Assembly: GCA_902363735.1 (NCBI GenBank)
Contig: CABJBA010000005.1
Location: forward strand, 186,001 to 250,000
Length of the DNA: 64,000 bases
Origin: Clostridiaceae bacterium
Lineage (GTDB): Bacteria > Bacillota > Clostridia > Lachnospirales > Lachnospiraceae
Direction: 5' to 3'
Within the stretch, counting starts at the first letter, position 1. Each line of letters begins with the position of its first letter. The notes under the pieces are model-generated. The model was given only the letters and a program-made list of their open reading frames with translations. It did no database searches and was not told where the DNA came from. Position numbers and translations under genes: made by a program. Positions 26,053-35,926 of this stretch are shown here, in pieces.

Positions 26053-26910
26053 TCAGTAAATATAATTGGACAGACTTTCTGTAATCTGGAATCCTGCTTT
26101 CTTATATAAGGCCATGGCAGGCAGATTCTGCCCAGATACCTGCAGGAAAAGTGCTTTTTCATTTCCTGGTCCGAACCGTTTAAAATAGGTGTTTAAAAAT
26201 AAGGAAAGACAGGTCTGACCATATCCCTGGTTACGCATATCCTCTGCAATTTCAAAGCCATAAAGATAAGATTTTTTTTCCCGTAAATCCAGGTAACAGG
26301 ATCCGACGGCCTTTTCTCCGGCTAAGAAGATGTAATGAACAGGCTCATCTTGAAAACCATGTCTCTCTAATAAGGTGAATTTGTCCTCTGGACAAAGAGA
26401 GGACCCCCTGGGGGGTAAGGTGAATTTGTCCTCCGGACAAAGAGAGGACCCCCTGGGGAGGATAGAAATGGATTCCGGATCACAATTGGCTTTGGTCAGT
26501 TCTGATTGGGAAAAATCAGAAATAGAAAGGCTCATCATATGTTCCTGATACCAAAATGCGGCCCCTATGGCTTTTAAGACGGATACTGTATCCTGACAAG
26601 TTTCCTCAACAGAGAAAAGCAAGTCATCTTCTCCGGTTTCTTTCAGAAGCTCTTCAAAAAGCAGAGTAAAGCATCCCTGGTGTCTGTTTTGGGGGAGCGT
26701 AAAGGCGCAGCATTCCCATTCGCTGTTTTCATTAAAAAATGCGCATAAAGCGGATAATAGACGGTCTTCGTCGTATAATAAGTAGTATACCCAGCCTTCT
26801 TCCGTGGGTAATGAAAGAGAGATGGAGTCGTGGCCCTGGCAGATGTTCTGCAGAAGAAATAAATCATTCTTTTGTATCTCACAAAGGTCCTCTGTACGGA
26901 TTATATTCAT
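26053..26910 (-). CDS. GNAT-family N-acetyltransferase carrying a tandem repeat insertion
   Basis: 285 residues. The C-terminal GNAT core (about 185-285) has the acetyl-CoA loop IAEDMRNQGYGQTCLSLFL and the terminal NLPAMALYKKAGFQI. The N-terminal half (about 1-145) resembles a divergent second GNAT-like fold. Between them, residues about 150-180 contain a 15-residue unit present twice (RGSSLCPEDKFTLPP / RGSSLCPEDKFTLLE), encoded antisense by two copies of the dispersed repeat. AGGAGATGCC precedes the ATG. Substrate unknown. Confidence 0.82.
   Translation of the reverse strand: MNIIRTEDLCEIQKNDLFLLQNICQGHDSISLSLPTEEGWVYYLLYDEDRLLSALCAFFNENSEWECCAFTLPQNRHQGCFTLLFEELLKETGEDDLLFSVEETCQDTVSVLKAIGAAFWYQEHMMSLSISDFSQSELTKANCDPESISILPRGSSLCPEDKFTLPPRGSSLCPEDKFTLLERHGFQDEPVHYIFLAGEKAVGSCYLDLREKKSYLYGFEIAEDMRNQGYGQTCLSLFLNTYFKRFGPGNEKALFLQVSGQNLPAMALYKKAGFQITESLSNYIY
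26372..26467 (+). repeat. Dispersed two-hairpin repeat, tandem copies B1 and B2
   Basis: Two copies with 45-base period (26372-26416 and 26417-26467). Hairpin 1 is TTGTCC..GGACAA, where other copies have TTGCCC..GGGCAA, a compensatory change. Hairpin 2 is CCCCCTGGGG. The repeat orientation is opposite to the host gene, and the 45-base period keeps its frame open. Confidence 0.9.
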
Positions 26911-27072
26911 GGCATCTCCTGACTGATTTGTTTTTTTAAAAGGGTGTTTCCCTGGCTAATAGTATAATACAAGAAAATATCAAATTTCAACCAAATATTT
27001 TCCATATTGCTGATTGTCTCTTTGGGGTATGGGTGATAGAATAAATACAAGTGTAGGAGTGGAGGGGTTTAC

Positions 27073-28857
27073 TTGAAAAAAAGAGAAGAAATACCGGTTT
27101 GCCATACCTGGAATATGGCGGATATTCTGCCGTCTGAGGAAGCGTGGGAGAGTTTGTTTCGTGAAACAGAGCAGGAGCTATCTGGTTATAAAAAGTATGA
27201 GGGACATCTGGCGGATTCAGGCGAGATGCTTTTTTCTTGTCTGGAATTTGATGAGGAGATGTCCTTGAAAATAGAGACTTTGTTTGTATATGGGAGACAG
27301 AAATCCGATGAAAATACGGGTGACGCCAGGTATCAGGAGTTTTCGTCCAGAGCCAGGGCTCTTTCCTATGAAGCGGCAGGGTTGTCATCTTATATTATTC
27401 CTGAGATTTTGGCTATACCGGAAGAAACTTTGTCCTTTTTACGGAAAGACTCAGAGAAGCTGAAACGCTATGACAGAACCTTTGAAATTATCTTGAAAAA
27501 GAAGATGCATACCTTATCTGCATCTATGGAAGCATTGCTGGCAAAGTCCATGAATGCAACCTCTGGCTCTTCTGATATATTCAATATGTTCAATAATGCC
27601 GATGTGAAATTTCCAGAGATTATTGATGAGAACAAGGAACTTATCAGGATCACTCACGGAAACTACATCGCATTGATGGAAAAGCAGGACAGAGAGGTGA
27701 GAAAATCCGCTTTTGAAGGCCTGTACAGTGTTTACAAACAGTTTGGAAACACGCTGGCTGCCACATTTGCCTCCAATTTAAAGAGGGCTGCTTTTTATGC
27801 CCAGGCAAGGAATTACCCTTCTGCCAGGGCACATTCCCTTGGGGAAAATGAGATTCCAGAGGAGGTGTACGACAACCTTCTCCAGGCGGTTCATGAAGGT
27901 CTTCCTTTGCTTCACCAATATGTATCCATCCGGAAAAAGGCACTTGGAGTGGAAGAATTGCACATGTATGACCTCTATGTGCCCATGGTTTCCAGAGAAG
28001 AGCAGAAAATAACTTTTGAAGACGCTAAGGCCATGGTGTTAGAAGGGCTGAAGCCATTGGGAGAAGAATACTTGTCCCTTCTTAAAGAGGGCTTTGAAAA
28101 TCGTTGGATCGATGTGTATGAAAATGAAGGAAAGCGAAGCGGGGCTTATTCCTGGGGCGTTTACGGAATTCACCCTTATGTGCTTTTGAATTTCAATGGA
28201 ACTCTGGATAGTGTTTTTACCCTGGCTCATGAAATGGGCCACGCCCTTCATAGCTGGTTTTCTGACAAAAACCAGACCTATGTGGATGCGGCTTACAAGA
28301 TTTTTGTGGCTGAGGTGGCCTCTACTTGCAACGAGGCCCTGCTGATCAGGCATCTGTTGGAAGTTACAAAGGACCCTGCTGAACGGGCTTATCTTGTGAA
28401 TCACTTTATGGATAGCTTTAGGGGAACCCTTTACCGCCAGGCTATGTTTGCTGAATTTGAAGCTGAAAGTCACCGCCGTCTTGGAAAAGGGGAGGTGCTT
28501 ACCGCAGACCTTCTCTGCAGCATATACCGAAGGCTAAATGAAGAATACTTTGGTTCTGATATGTTTGTTGATCGGGAAATTGATTATGAATGGTCCAGAA
28601 TCCCTCATTTTTACACTCCGTTTTATGTATTTCAATATGCCACAGGTTTTTCGGCGGCCATTGCAATCAGCAGTAAGATTTTAGAGGGTGATGAGAAGGT
28701 GCTTAAGGGCTACTACGAGTTTTTGAGCGGTGGAAATTCCATGACCCCCATAGATCTTTTGAAGCTATGCGGCGTTGATATGTCAACATCCAAGCCTGTA
28801 ACGGATGCTCTGGCCGTGTTCTCAAAACTTTTAGAGGAGATGAACAGCCTGATTTAA
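27073..28857 (+). CDS. pepF: Oligoendopeptidase F
   Basis: 594 residues. M3-family cytosolic zinc peptidase that degrades medium-length peptides. Zinc motif LAHEMGHALHSWFS (about 383-396, HExxH) with downstream FVAEVASTCNEALL giving the third ligand Glu. The N-terminal 200 residues are the helical PepF domain. Starts at TTG 27073 with GGAGTGGAGGGG upstream. It runs into a dispersed repeat and then a nitroreductase gene. Confidence 0.94.
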   Translation: MKKREEIPVCHTWNMADILPSEEAWESLFRETEQELSGYKKYEGHLADSGEMLFSCLEFDEEMSLKIETLFVYGRQKSDENTGDARYQEFSSRARALSYEAAGLSSYIIPEILAIPEETLSFLRKDSEKLKRYDRTFEIILKKKMHTLSASMEALLAKSMNATSGSSDIFNMFNNADVKFPEIIDENKELIRITHGNYIALMEKQDREVRKSAFEGLYSVYKQFGNTLAATFASNLKRAAFYAQARNYPSARAHSLGENEIPEEVYDNLLQAVHEGLPLLHQYVSIRKKALGVEELHMYDLYVPMVSREEQKITFEDAKAMVLEGLKPLGEEYLSLLKEGFENRWIDVYENEGKRSGAYSWGVYGIHPYVLLNFNGTLDSVFTLAHEMGHALHSWFSDKNQTYVDAAYKIFVAEVASTCNEALLIRHLLEVTKDPAERAYLVNHFMDSFRGTLYRQAMFAEFEAESHRRLGKGEVLTADLLCSIYRRLNEEYFGSDMFVDREIDYEWSRIPHFYTPFYVFQYATGFSAAIAISSKILEGDEKVLKGYYEFLSGGNSMTPIDLLKLCGVDMSTSKPVTDALAVFSKLLEEMNSLI

Positions 28858-28871
28858 TCAGCCTGTATGGT

Positions 28872-28925
28872 AAGGTGAATTTGCCCTCAGGGCAAAGAGA
28901 GGCCCCTTGGGGGCAGGATAGAGAA
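28872..28925 (+). repeat. Dispersed two-hairpin repeat, copy C
   Basis: AAGGTGAATTTGCCCTCAGGG, continuing with CAAAGAGAGG and CCCCTTGGGG, ending GATAGA. Fills the pepF-nitroreductase gap. Hairpin 1 is a perfect TTGCCC..GGGCAA. Confidence 0.9.
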
Positions 28926-28939
28926 GGGGGGAGTTCAGG

Positions 28940-29716
28940 ATGAATTTGTATCAGATGATATTTAAAAGAAGATCGGTCAGAAAATTTAAAAGAGAACCAG
29001 TTCCAGAACAGCTTTTGAAGGATATCCTTTATTTCGGCAGTTGTATGTCCGGGCTTCAGGGGGATATTCCTGTTAAGATGGAAATTGTTGAAAATCTGGA
29101 TGGGAATCTTCCTGTCAAGGGACTGTGGAAGGTGGAAGCACCTTATTATCTGGTGTTTTATTCCGATGAGAAGGAAGGATACTTAACCAACGCCGGATAT
29201 ATTCTGGAATTTGTTTTTTTGTATATGACGGGAAAGGGACTTGGAACCTGTTACCTGGGAAATACAAGGCTTCCCCAGTCAGGTTCTCAGGATTCGGGGC
29301 TTAAACAGGTCGTTGCAGTTGCCTTCGGATACCCTAAGGGGCTGCTTTACCGTGATCCGTCCACCGCCAAAAGGCTTCCTTTAAAAGAACTGTGCGTGTT
29401 CAAAGAGGAAGTGTCAGAGTCTGTGAAGAATATTTTAAAGGCTGCCCGTCTGGCTCCCTCGGCCATGAACACCCAGCCCTGGCGTTTCATTGTTTATCAT
29501 GACAAAATCTATGTGTTTTGCTGCAGGGAATTCCTGCCCTCTTCTCCCTTTGTGTCTATGAGAGAGATGAGTATTGGAATTATGCTTTCCCACATGACCA
29601 TTGCCGCAGAGGAAATGTGGATGAACATAAGACTGGAGAAAGAGGAAAGCATGGGAAAGAAGTCTTATAAAAGCGGAACATATGTGGCTACGGCATATAT
29701 AAAAGAGTATAAGTGA
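28940..29716 (+). CDS. Nitroreductase-family protein (TM1586-like)
   Basis: 258 residues. Starts MNLYQMIFKRRSVRKF, typical of FMN-dependent nitroreductases, and has two related halves. The second (about 150-258) carries ILKAARLAPSAMNTQPWRF, the FMN-site motif usually near the N-terminus. This two-half layout is that of the putative TM-nitroreductase group acting as a single-chain pseudo-dimer. GGGGGGAGTTCAGG precedes the ATG. Substrate unknown. Confidence 0.82.
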   Translation: MNLYQMIFKRRSVRKFKREPVPEQLLKDILYFGSCMSGLQGDIPVKMEIVENLDGNLPVKGLWKVEAPYYLVFYSDEKEGYLTNAGYILEFVFLYMTGKGLGTCYLGNTRLPQSGSQDSGLKQVVAVAFGYPKGLLYRDPSTAKRLPLKELCVFKEEVSESVKNILKAARLAPSAMNTQPWRFIVYHDKIYVFCCREFLPSSPFVSMREMSIGIMLSHMTIAAEEMWMNIRLEKEESMGKKSYKSGTYVATAYIKEYK

Positions 29717-29742
29717 AAAAAGCCGTTTGAAGCGGAACAGAC

Positions 29743-29778
29743 AAAAAAGAAGGCTTGCTGACATGGTCTTCTTTTTTC
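29743..29778 (+). terminator. Terminator after the nitroreductase gene
   Basis: AAAAAAGAAG pairs with CTTCTTTTTT around about 15 bases; the T-run is part of the stem. Confidence 0.65.
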
Positions 29779-29836
29779 CTGCCAGCTTATTTTTGTATAC
29801 AACTCTTTGTCTGGGAAAAGTGAGGAATAAGAATTC

Positions 29837-30493
29837 ATGAAACGGGAAGTCGATTTAAATGAAATTTCAGACGGGAAATTATACGAAATCAACGATATGG
29901 TAAAGGCGGACTGCGGGGACTGCAAGGACTGCTTTGCCTGCTGTCAGGGAATGGGACAGTCTGTTGTTCTGGATCCGCTGGACTGCTTTCGCATGACACA
30001 GAATCTTTCTGGTACCATGGAGGAACTGCTTGGGGCGGAGCTGGAATTAAACGTGGTGGATGGTATTGTTCTTCCAAACCTTAAGATGAAAGGAGAGGGA
30101 GAAACCTGCGGTTTTTTAAGTCGGGAAGGACGCTGCAGAATACATAGCTTCCGCCCGGGAATCTGCCGCTTATTTCCTCTGGGAAGAGTGTACGGAGATG
30201 AGGGATTTAAGTATTTCCTGCAGCTCCACGAATGTAAAATGGAAAACAGAACTAAGGTAAAGGTACGCAAATGGATTGACACTCCTGATTCGAAACGATA
30301 TGAAGCCTTTGTGCGGGACTGGCATTTTTTCTTAAAAGGACTGGAAAGAAAAATAGGGAAAAAAGGGGATCAGGCCTTTTCCAATCAGGTGAGCCTTTAT
30401 GTGCTGAAGCAGTTTTATCTCACTCCCTATGATGGGCCCGGGGATTTTTACGAACAGTTTGGCAAAAGGCTTGAAGCTGCATCTCTATTATGA
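29837..30493 (+). CDS. YkgJ-type cysteine-cluster protein
   Basis: 218 residues. CGDCKDCFACCQGMG (about 27-41), CGFLSREGRCRIHSFRPGIC (about 92-111) and a later Cys in LHECKM form the eight-cysteine pattern of the YkgJ/UPF0153 family, thought to bind zinc or an Fe-S cluster. Function unknown. It is upstream of pyrF in the same direction, with 54 bases between. Confidence 0.85.
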   Translation: MKREVDLNEISDGKLYEINDMVKADCGDCKDCFACCQGMGQSVVLDPLDCFRMTQNLSGTMEELLGAELELNVVDGIVLPNLKMKGEGETCGFLSREGRCRIHSFRPGICRLFPLGRVYGDEGFKYFLQLHECKMENRTKVKVRKWIDTPDSKRYEAFVRDWHFFLKGLERKIGKKGDQAFSNQVSLYVLKQFYLTPYDGPGDFYEQFGKRLEAASLL

Positions 30494-30547
30494 TAGAATT
30501 GGTAAGAATAAAAACTAATAAGTACCAGGATAACCAAGGAGGAGACA

Positions 30548-31453
<906 letters not shown>

Positions 31454-31465
<12 letters not shown>

Positions 31466-31510
31466 ACTTGCCCCACGGCAAAGAGAGGATCCCCTGGGGA
31501 ATTATAGGAG
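31454..31510 (+). repeat. Dispersed two-hairpin repeat, copy D
   Basis: AGGGTAATTTGAACTTGCCC, continuing with ACGGCAAAGAGAGGATCCCC and TGGGGAATTATAGGA. The most divergent copy: TTGCC..GGCAA and CCCCTGGGG are kept, and three to four bases are inserted before hairpin 1. It contributes the stop codon of pyrF and fills the pyrF-pyrK gap. Confidence 0.75.
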
Positions 31511-31517
31511 AAAAGCA

Positions 31518-32294
31518 ATGGTAAAAGTAAAGGAAACAGCGTTGATTGAAAGCCAGACCAGGCTTGCAGCTGATGTATACAGTATGTGGATTAAGACGGA
31601 AACAATCACTGCCCAGGCGGAGCCGGGACAGTTTGTTGACTTATATCCAAAAGATGGTGCAAAACTTTTGCCCCGCCCGATCAGCATCTGTGAAACAGAT
31701 AAGGAAAAAGATCTTTTAAGACTGGTATACCGGGTGGTTGGAGAAGGAACAGAGGAATTCTCCCACTATAAAGCCGGTGATACGGTTGAAATCATGGGGG
31801 CTCTTGGAAATGGATTTCCATTGGAGGCTGGAAGGGAAGGAAGAAAAGCAATTTTAATCGGCGGCGGAATCGGAATTCCTCCCATGCTGGAGCTTGCAAA
31901 ACATCTGCCTTGTGAAAAACAAGTGGTGCTTGGATACAGGGATGTACTTTTTTTAAATGAAGAATTTCATCCCTATGGAGAAACCTATGTTGCTACTGAG
32001 GACGGAAGCGCCGGAACAAAGGGCAATGTATTAGATGCAATCCGGGAGCATGGCTTAAAAGGCGATGTGATTTTTGCCTGCGGTCCAACACCTATGCTGA
32101 AGGCATTAAAGGCTTATACCATGGAAAATGGAATAGAGTGCTATCTTTCTTTAGAGGAAAAGATGGCCTGCGGAATTGGCGCCTGTCTTGCCTGCGTGTG
32201 CAAGAGTGCGGAGGTGGACGATCATTCCATGGTTCACAATAAACGAATCTGCAAGGATGGCCCTGTATTTAAGGCTGAGGAGGTGGAGTTTTAG
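31518..32294 (+). CDS. pyrK: Dihydroorotate dehydrogenase electron-transfer subunit
   Basis: 258 residues. FAD-binding domain (LLPRPISICETD, about 52-63), NAD-binding domain with GGGIGIPPMLELAKHLP and a C-terminal 2Fe-2S site (EKMACGIGACLACVCK with a later Cys in KRICKDGP). It passes electrons from NAD to PyrD in the class 1B enzyme. GGAGAAAAGCA precedes the ATG; pyrD starts directly after its stop. Confidence 0.96.
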   Translation: MVKVKETALIESQTRLAADVYSMWIKTETITAQAEPGQFVDLYPKDGAKLLPRPISICETDKEKDLLRLVYRVVGEGTEEFSHYKAGDTVEIMGALGNGFPLEAGREGRKAILIGGGIGIPPMLELAKHLPCEKQVVLGYRDVLFLNEEFHPYGETYVATEDGSAGTKGNVLDAIREHGLKGDVIFACGPTPMLKALKAYTMENGIECYLSLEEKMACGIGACLACVCKSAEVDDHSMVHNKRICKDGPVFKAEEVEF

Positions 32295-33197
32295 ATGAAT
32301 ACGAAAGTGAATCTGGCCGGAGTAGAGCTTAAAAATCCGGTAATGACCGCCTCTGGTACATTTGGCTCCGGAGAAGAATACAGCGAGATGATTGATTTGA
32401 GCCGTCTTGGTGCAGTGGTTACAAAGGGTGTAGCTAACGTTCCATGGCCAGGAAATCCAACTCCCAGAATTGCGGAGACCTATGGCGGAATGCTCAATGC
32501 CATTGGCCTTCAAAATCCTGGAATGGAGGTGTTTGCAAAAAGGGATATTCCTTTTTTGAAGCAGTATGATACAAAGATTATCGTAAATGTATGTGGAAGG
32601 ACTACAGAGGACTATATTGATGTAGTGGAACGACTGGGTCAGGAGCCGGTGGACATGCTGGAGATTAATATTTCCTGTCCAAATGTAAAAGAGGGCGGGA
32701 TTGCCTTCGGGCAGCAGTGCCAGTCTGTAGAGGAAATAACCAGAGAAGTAAAAAAGCATGCAAAGCAGCCCATTATCATGAAGCTGAGTCCCAACGTGAC
32801 AGATATCGGAGAAATGGCCAAGGCGGCAGAAGCGGGCGGAGCTGATGCTATTTCTCTCATTAATACCATAACAGGTATGAAAATTGATGTAAACCGCAGA
32901 ACCTTTGCACTTGCCAACAAAACAGGAGGCTTGTCCGGTCCGGCCATTAAGCCAATTGCAGTTCGAATGGTTTACCAGGCAGCCCAGGCAGTGAAGATTC
33001 CCATTATTGGAATGGGTGGTATCCGGAATGCAGAGGATGCCATTGAGTTTATTCTGGCAGGAGCTACCGCAGTATCTGTGGGAACAGTCAATTTTTGGAA
33101 TCCTTATGCTGCGGAGGAAGTGGTAAGCGGCATTGAGGACTATATGAAGAGATTTCAGGTGGAAGATATCAGGGAATTGATCGGTGCAGTGAGATAG
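32295..33197 (+). CDS. pyrD: Dihydroorotate dehydrogenase, catalytic subunit
   Basis: 300 residues, class 1B FMN barrel. ELKNPVMTASGTFGSGEEY, LEINISCPNVKEGG with the catalytic Cys region, KLSPNVTDI and IIGMGGIRNAEDAIEFILAG are diagnostic. Its ATG abuts the pyrK stop, so the two are translationally coupled. It is followed by a strong terminator rather than by pyrE, which is usual in related operons; pyrE is found 22.8 kb downstream. Confidence 0.96.
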   Translation: MNTKVNLAGVELKNPVMTASGTFGSGEEYSEMIDLSRLGAVVTKGVANVPWPGNPTPRIAETYGGMLNAIGLQNPGMEVFAKRDIPFLKQYDTKIIVNVCGRTTEDYIDVVERLGQEPVDMLEINISCPNVKEGGIAFGQQCQSVEEITREVKKHAKQPIIMKLSPNVTDIGEMAKAAEAGGADAISLINTITGMKIDVNRRTFALANKTGGLSGPAIKPIAVRMVYQAAQAVKIPIIGMGGIRNAEDAIEFILAGATAVSVGTVNFWNPYAAEEVVSGIEDYMKRFQVEDIRELIGAVR

Positions 33198-33205
33198 TGG
33201 AAAAG

Positions 33206-33256
33206 AAAAAAGTCCTGTGTCAATTGTAGAAATATAATTGATACAGGACTTTTTTA
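33206..33256 (+). terminator. Strong terminator after pyrD
   Basis: AAAGTCCTGTGTCAATT pairs with AATTGATACAGGACTTT; T-run within and after the stem. It works in both directions and separates pyrD from the convergent aldolase/VOC gene. Confidence 0.9.
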
Positions 33257-33283
33257 TATACTTTTAAGCCCGGGAGGCAGAAG

Positions 33284-34243
33284 TTATTTTTGAACAATAT
33301 GTACCGCAAATCCTCCGATTTCTTCTTTGAAATAGATAACTATCATTTTCCCATCCCTAAATTTGGCGGAAGATTCATTAAATTCATAACCTAGGACTTC
33401 AAAGTAATTTTTTGCACGGGTAATGGAATTGGCTTTAATGGCAATATGGCCGTTTGTACCAAGGTGAGGCGGTTTCATGCATTCGAGAAACGTACCTGCA
33501 TAGACGGAACTTGGGCCTGACTCTTTTGGAAATCCAAACATCGTTTCAAATACACCTGCTGTTTTTTCGGCTTCTTCGCTGCTGCCGCAATTGATACCGA
33601 TATGGGAGACATCAAATCCCATCATATCATGGACGAACTCTTTGGCCATGTGTTCTATTCTTCTGAATTCTGCATTCTGGATCCATTCCCTCTTTGCGAT
33701 CTGACTGCTGCAGCAGGCGAAAACATTATTAAGTTCCAAGTAAAAACCGCTATCTTTTCCGCAGATACTGCCTTCCGGCATAAAATTTATGTGGGGATAA
33801 ATCTGGGACATGGTTTGAAATGTATGGATGCCGTCTGTCAGGCTGTCAGGGAGAATTCTTACGGTCCCAAGACCCAGAGAAAACGCGGCTTCTATTTGGG
33901 CTGAGCCGGAAACTCTTGGTATTACCGGAATGTTTTGTTTCGTACAATACTGTATGACGGCCGGATCAAATATGGGACTGGTGATAAAATGTGCACCTGC
34001 ATTAACTGCAAGTCGGGCTTGCTCTACGGTCGAAACTGCTCCGGAGCCGATTATCATCTGTGGAAATTTTTTCCTGATTTCGCAAATGGATTCGCTTGTG
34101 GTTTCGTAACAGAAATTTATTTCTAAACAGGAAATTCCTCCTTTGCAAAGGGCATCTGCAAGAGGAAGGGCATTTTGGGCATCATCCAGCGCCACAGCTG
34201 GAATGATTCCCATTTTTTGGATTTTGTTTAAAACAGTATTCAT
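33284..34243 (-). CDS. KDPG/KHG aldolase-like protein fused to a VOC domain; catalytic Lys replaced
   Basis: 319 residues. N-terminal TIM barrel (about 1-200) of the Eda family: GIIPAVALDDAQNALPLADAL, GSGAVSTVEQARLAVNAGA, ITSPIFDPAVIQYC. C-terminal VOC domain (about 210-318): DVSHIGINCGSSEEAEK, a metal-ligand-like HIAIKA, AVHIVQK. Alignment by eye with E. coli Eda keeps Glu (E41) but gives C45 in place of the active-site Arg and R129 in place of the Schiff-base Lys (GTVRILP against LKFFPAE). It may therefore not be a standard aldolase. AAGGAG lies nine bases upstream of the ATG. It is divergent from the importer genes and probably co-regulated. Confidence 0.75.
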   Translation of the reverse strand: MNTVLNKIQKMGIIPAVALDDAQNALPLADALCKGGISCLEINFCYETTSESICEIRKKFPQMIIGSGAVSTVEQARLAVNAGAHFITSPIFDPAVIQYCTKQNIPVIPRVSGSAQIEAAFSLGLGTVRILPDSLTDGIHTFQTMSQIYPHINFMPEGSICGKDSGFYLELNNVFACCSSQIAKREWIQNAEFRRIEHMAKEFVHDMMGFDVSHIGINCGSSEEAEKTAGVFETMFGFPKESGPSSVYAGTFLECMKPPHLGTNGHIAIKANSITRAKNYFEVLGYEFNESSAKFRDGKMIVIYFKEEIGGFAVHIVQK

Positions 34244-34439
34244 GAAAGGATTCTCCTTAGGTTTTGATCATGTTGATGTGTTAACTTAATAGTGTATAAA
34301 AACATATGGTTTTTTTGGTGATTTACTTATACATTATACTCATATTTTTGAGGACGTCAAGAATAAATACTAAAAAATACAAATATGAAATCTTTTTCAT
34401 ATGGTAAATAATATTAAAAAAAATATTTTAACATGTATA

Positions 34440-34468
34440 TTGACAGGAAAAGTAAAAAGTTGTATTAT
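34440..34468 (+). promoter_or_regulatory. Sigma-A promoter of the importer operon
   Basis: TTGACA (34440-34445), 17 bases, TATTAT (34463-34468). Confidence 0.75.
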
Positions 34469-34539
34469 ATTTTTGTAATTAAAGAATGAAAATTTGATGA
34501 AAGTGACAAATATAGTTCTTTAATTTTTTTAGAAGCTGT

Positions 34540-34554
34540 ATGAAAACGTTAACA
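34540..34554. promoter_or_regulatory. cre-like / LacI-family operator
   Basis: ATGAAAACGTTAACA fits every fixed position of the Bacillus cre consensus WTGNAANCGNWNNCW. It lies about 75 bases after the promoter, where it could block elongation. It could bind CcpA or the LacI-family protein encoded at 40949. Confidence 0.6.
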
Positions 34555-34660
34555 TACAAGGCTTCTGACAAGAAAATTGTCCAAATCGTACAGAGAAAAC
34601 TGGAGGAACGCTATCTATGCAGATTGCTGATTCCTTCAAAAGAGAAAAGGAGAAGAGTAC

Positions 34661-35890
34661 ATGAAAAAGGCATTAGCAATTATCTTTACCGGATTGATGG
34701 TATTCAATCTGGCTGCATGCGGAAGCGGCCAGACAACTTCAACAACAGCTTCTACCACTGCAGCAAAAGCAGAATCCGGAAAAACGGAAGCATCATCTGG
34801 AGGAACGGCAACAGACGGAGAAATCGTAATCGGCTGTCTTCAGGACATTACAGGTGCAACTTCCAGCCTTGGACAGATGGTTCAGGCAGGCGCTCAGTGG
34901 GCAGTGGATGAGATTAATGAAAACGGGGGAGTTAACGGAAAGAAACTGGTCATGAACACCTATGATACCAAGGCAGATGTAACAGAAGCTATCAATGCAT
35001 ACACAAAAGCTGTCACTTCTGACAAAGTTTCCCTTATTGTAGGACCACCTGTGGCAAATATAGCACTGGCTATTAAAGAAACTTCTGAACAGTATGATGT
35101 TCCGGTAATGGGACTGGCCCTGGATCCCAGTGCACAGTTAAAAGCAGACGGAACTCCTTATAAGAATATGTTCTGTTTTCAGCCAAATTCAATTCAGCAG
35201 GGAACAATTATGGCAAGGTATGCTATGAAGAACGGTTTTAAAACATTCGGCGTTATTTATAATGAAAGCAATGCCTATTCACTTTCTCTGAAGGATCCGT
35301 TCATTGCAGCGGTTGGAGAAGGCGGCGGAACAGTTGATGAAAAACAGCAGATTGCCTACAACGCAAATGATACGGATTTCAAGACACTGCTTTCTCCTAT
35401 TGTGAGTGCAGGCGTTGATGCAATTTACGCACCCAACTATACAAAGGATCTTGTAAACATTGTTACAGCAGCCCGTGCCCTTGGATATGAAGGTGCAATT
35501 ATCTGTGGTCTGGATGCCTGTCCGCCATTTAACACCATGCTTGGCGGAAGCAGCGATGGAGTATATTTCATCAATAACGTAGATGATACAGAACCGGAGC
35601 TTCAGGAAATGATTGCAGCTGTTAAGGAAAAAACCGGAGTAGAAGCTACCAACAAATTTTTCCTTGGATATGACATTGTAAAGATTGCCGCTAAGACCCT
35701 GGAAGAGACAGGAACAGATGATCCTTCTGCTCTGCGGACAGCTATTGAAAATGTAACAGATTTCGAAGGACTTACTGGAAAAATCACAATTGATCCTGAG
35801 ACTCATATGCCGACCGGTCTTGAAATGGTTATGTTTACATATGAAGGAACAACACCAAAGATGTTAGAGAGATTCGGCGCAGATAATTAA
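34661..35890 (+). CDS. ABC transporter substrate-binding lipoprotein (LivJ-type)
   Basis: 409 residues. Lipoprotein signal MKKALAIIFTGLMVFNLAAC, Thr/Ser/Ala linker (about 22-50), then a type I periplasmic-binding fold: IVIGCLQDITGATSSLGQ, GAQWAVDEINENGGVNGKKL, SLIVGPPVANIALAI. The class binds branched-chain amino acids, but relatives bind many organic acids, amides and aromatics, so the ligand cannot be assigned. GAGAAGAGTAC precedes the ATG. First gene of the importer. Confidence 0.88.
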   Translation: MKKALAIIFTGLMVFNLAACGSGQTTSTTASTTAAKAESGKTEASSGGTATDGEIVIGCLQDITGATSSLGQMVQAGAQWAVDEINENGGVNGKKLVMNTYDTKADVTEAINAYTKAVTSDKVSLIVGPPVANIALAIKETSEQYDVPVMGLALDPSAQLKADGTPYKNMFCFQPNSIQQGTIMARYAMKNGFKTFGVIYNESNAYSLSLKDPFIAAVGEGGGTVDEKQQIAYNANDTDFKTLLSPIVSAGVDAIYAPNYTKDLVNIVTAARALGYEGAIICGLDACPPFNTMLGGSSDGVYFINNVDDTEPELQEMIAAVKEKTGVEATNKFFLGYDIVKIAAKTLEETGTDDPSALRTAIENVTDFEGLTGKITIDPETHMPTGLEMVMFTYEGTTPKMLERFGADN

Positions 35891-35926
35891 GTGTATGAAC
35901 AGTTTTAGAATGGATGGAGGCAAAAC

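Larger units (their letters stand above)
34244..34660. other. Divergent control region of the catabolic locus
   Basis: 417 AT-rich bases between the aldolase/VOC gene and the importer operon. It contains a promoter at 34440-34468 and a cre-like site at 34540-34554. No gene seen. Confidence 0.6.

Noticed and set aside
26372..26467. Possible CRISPR-like tandem repeat
   Set aside because: Only two direct copies with no unique spacers, and the same unit is dispersed elsewhere.
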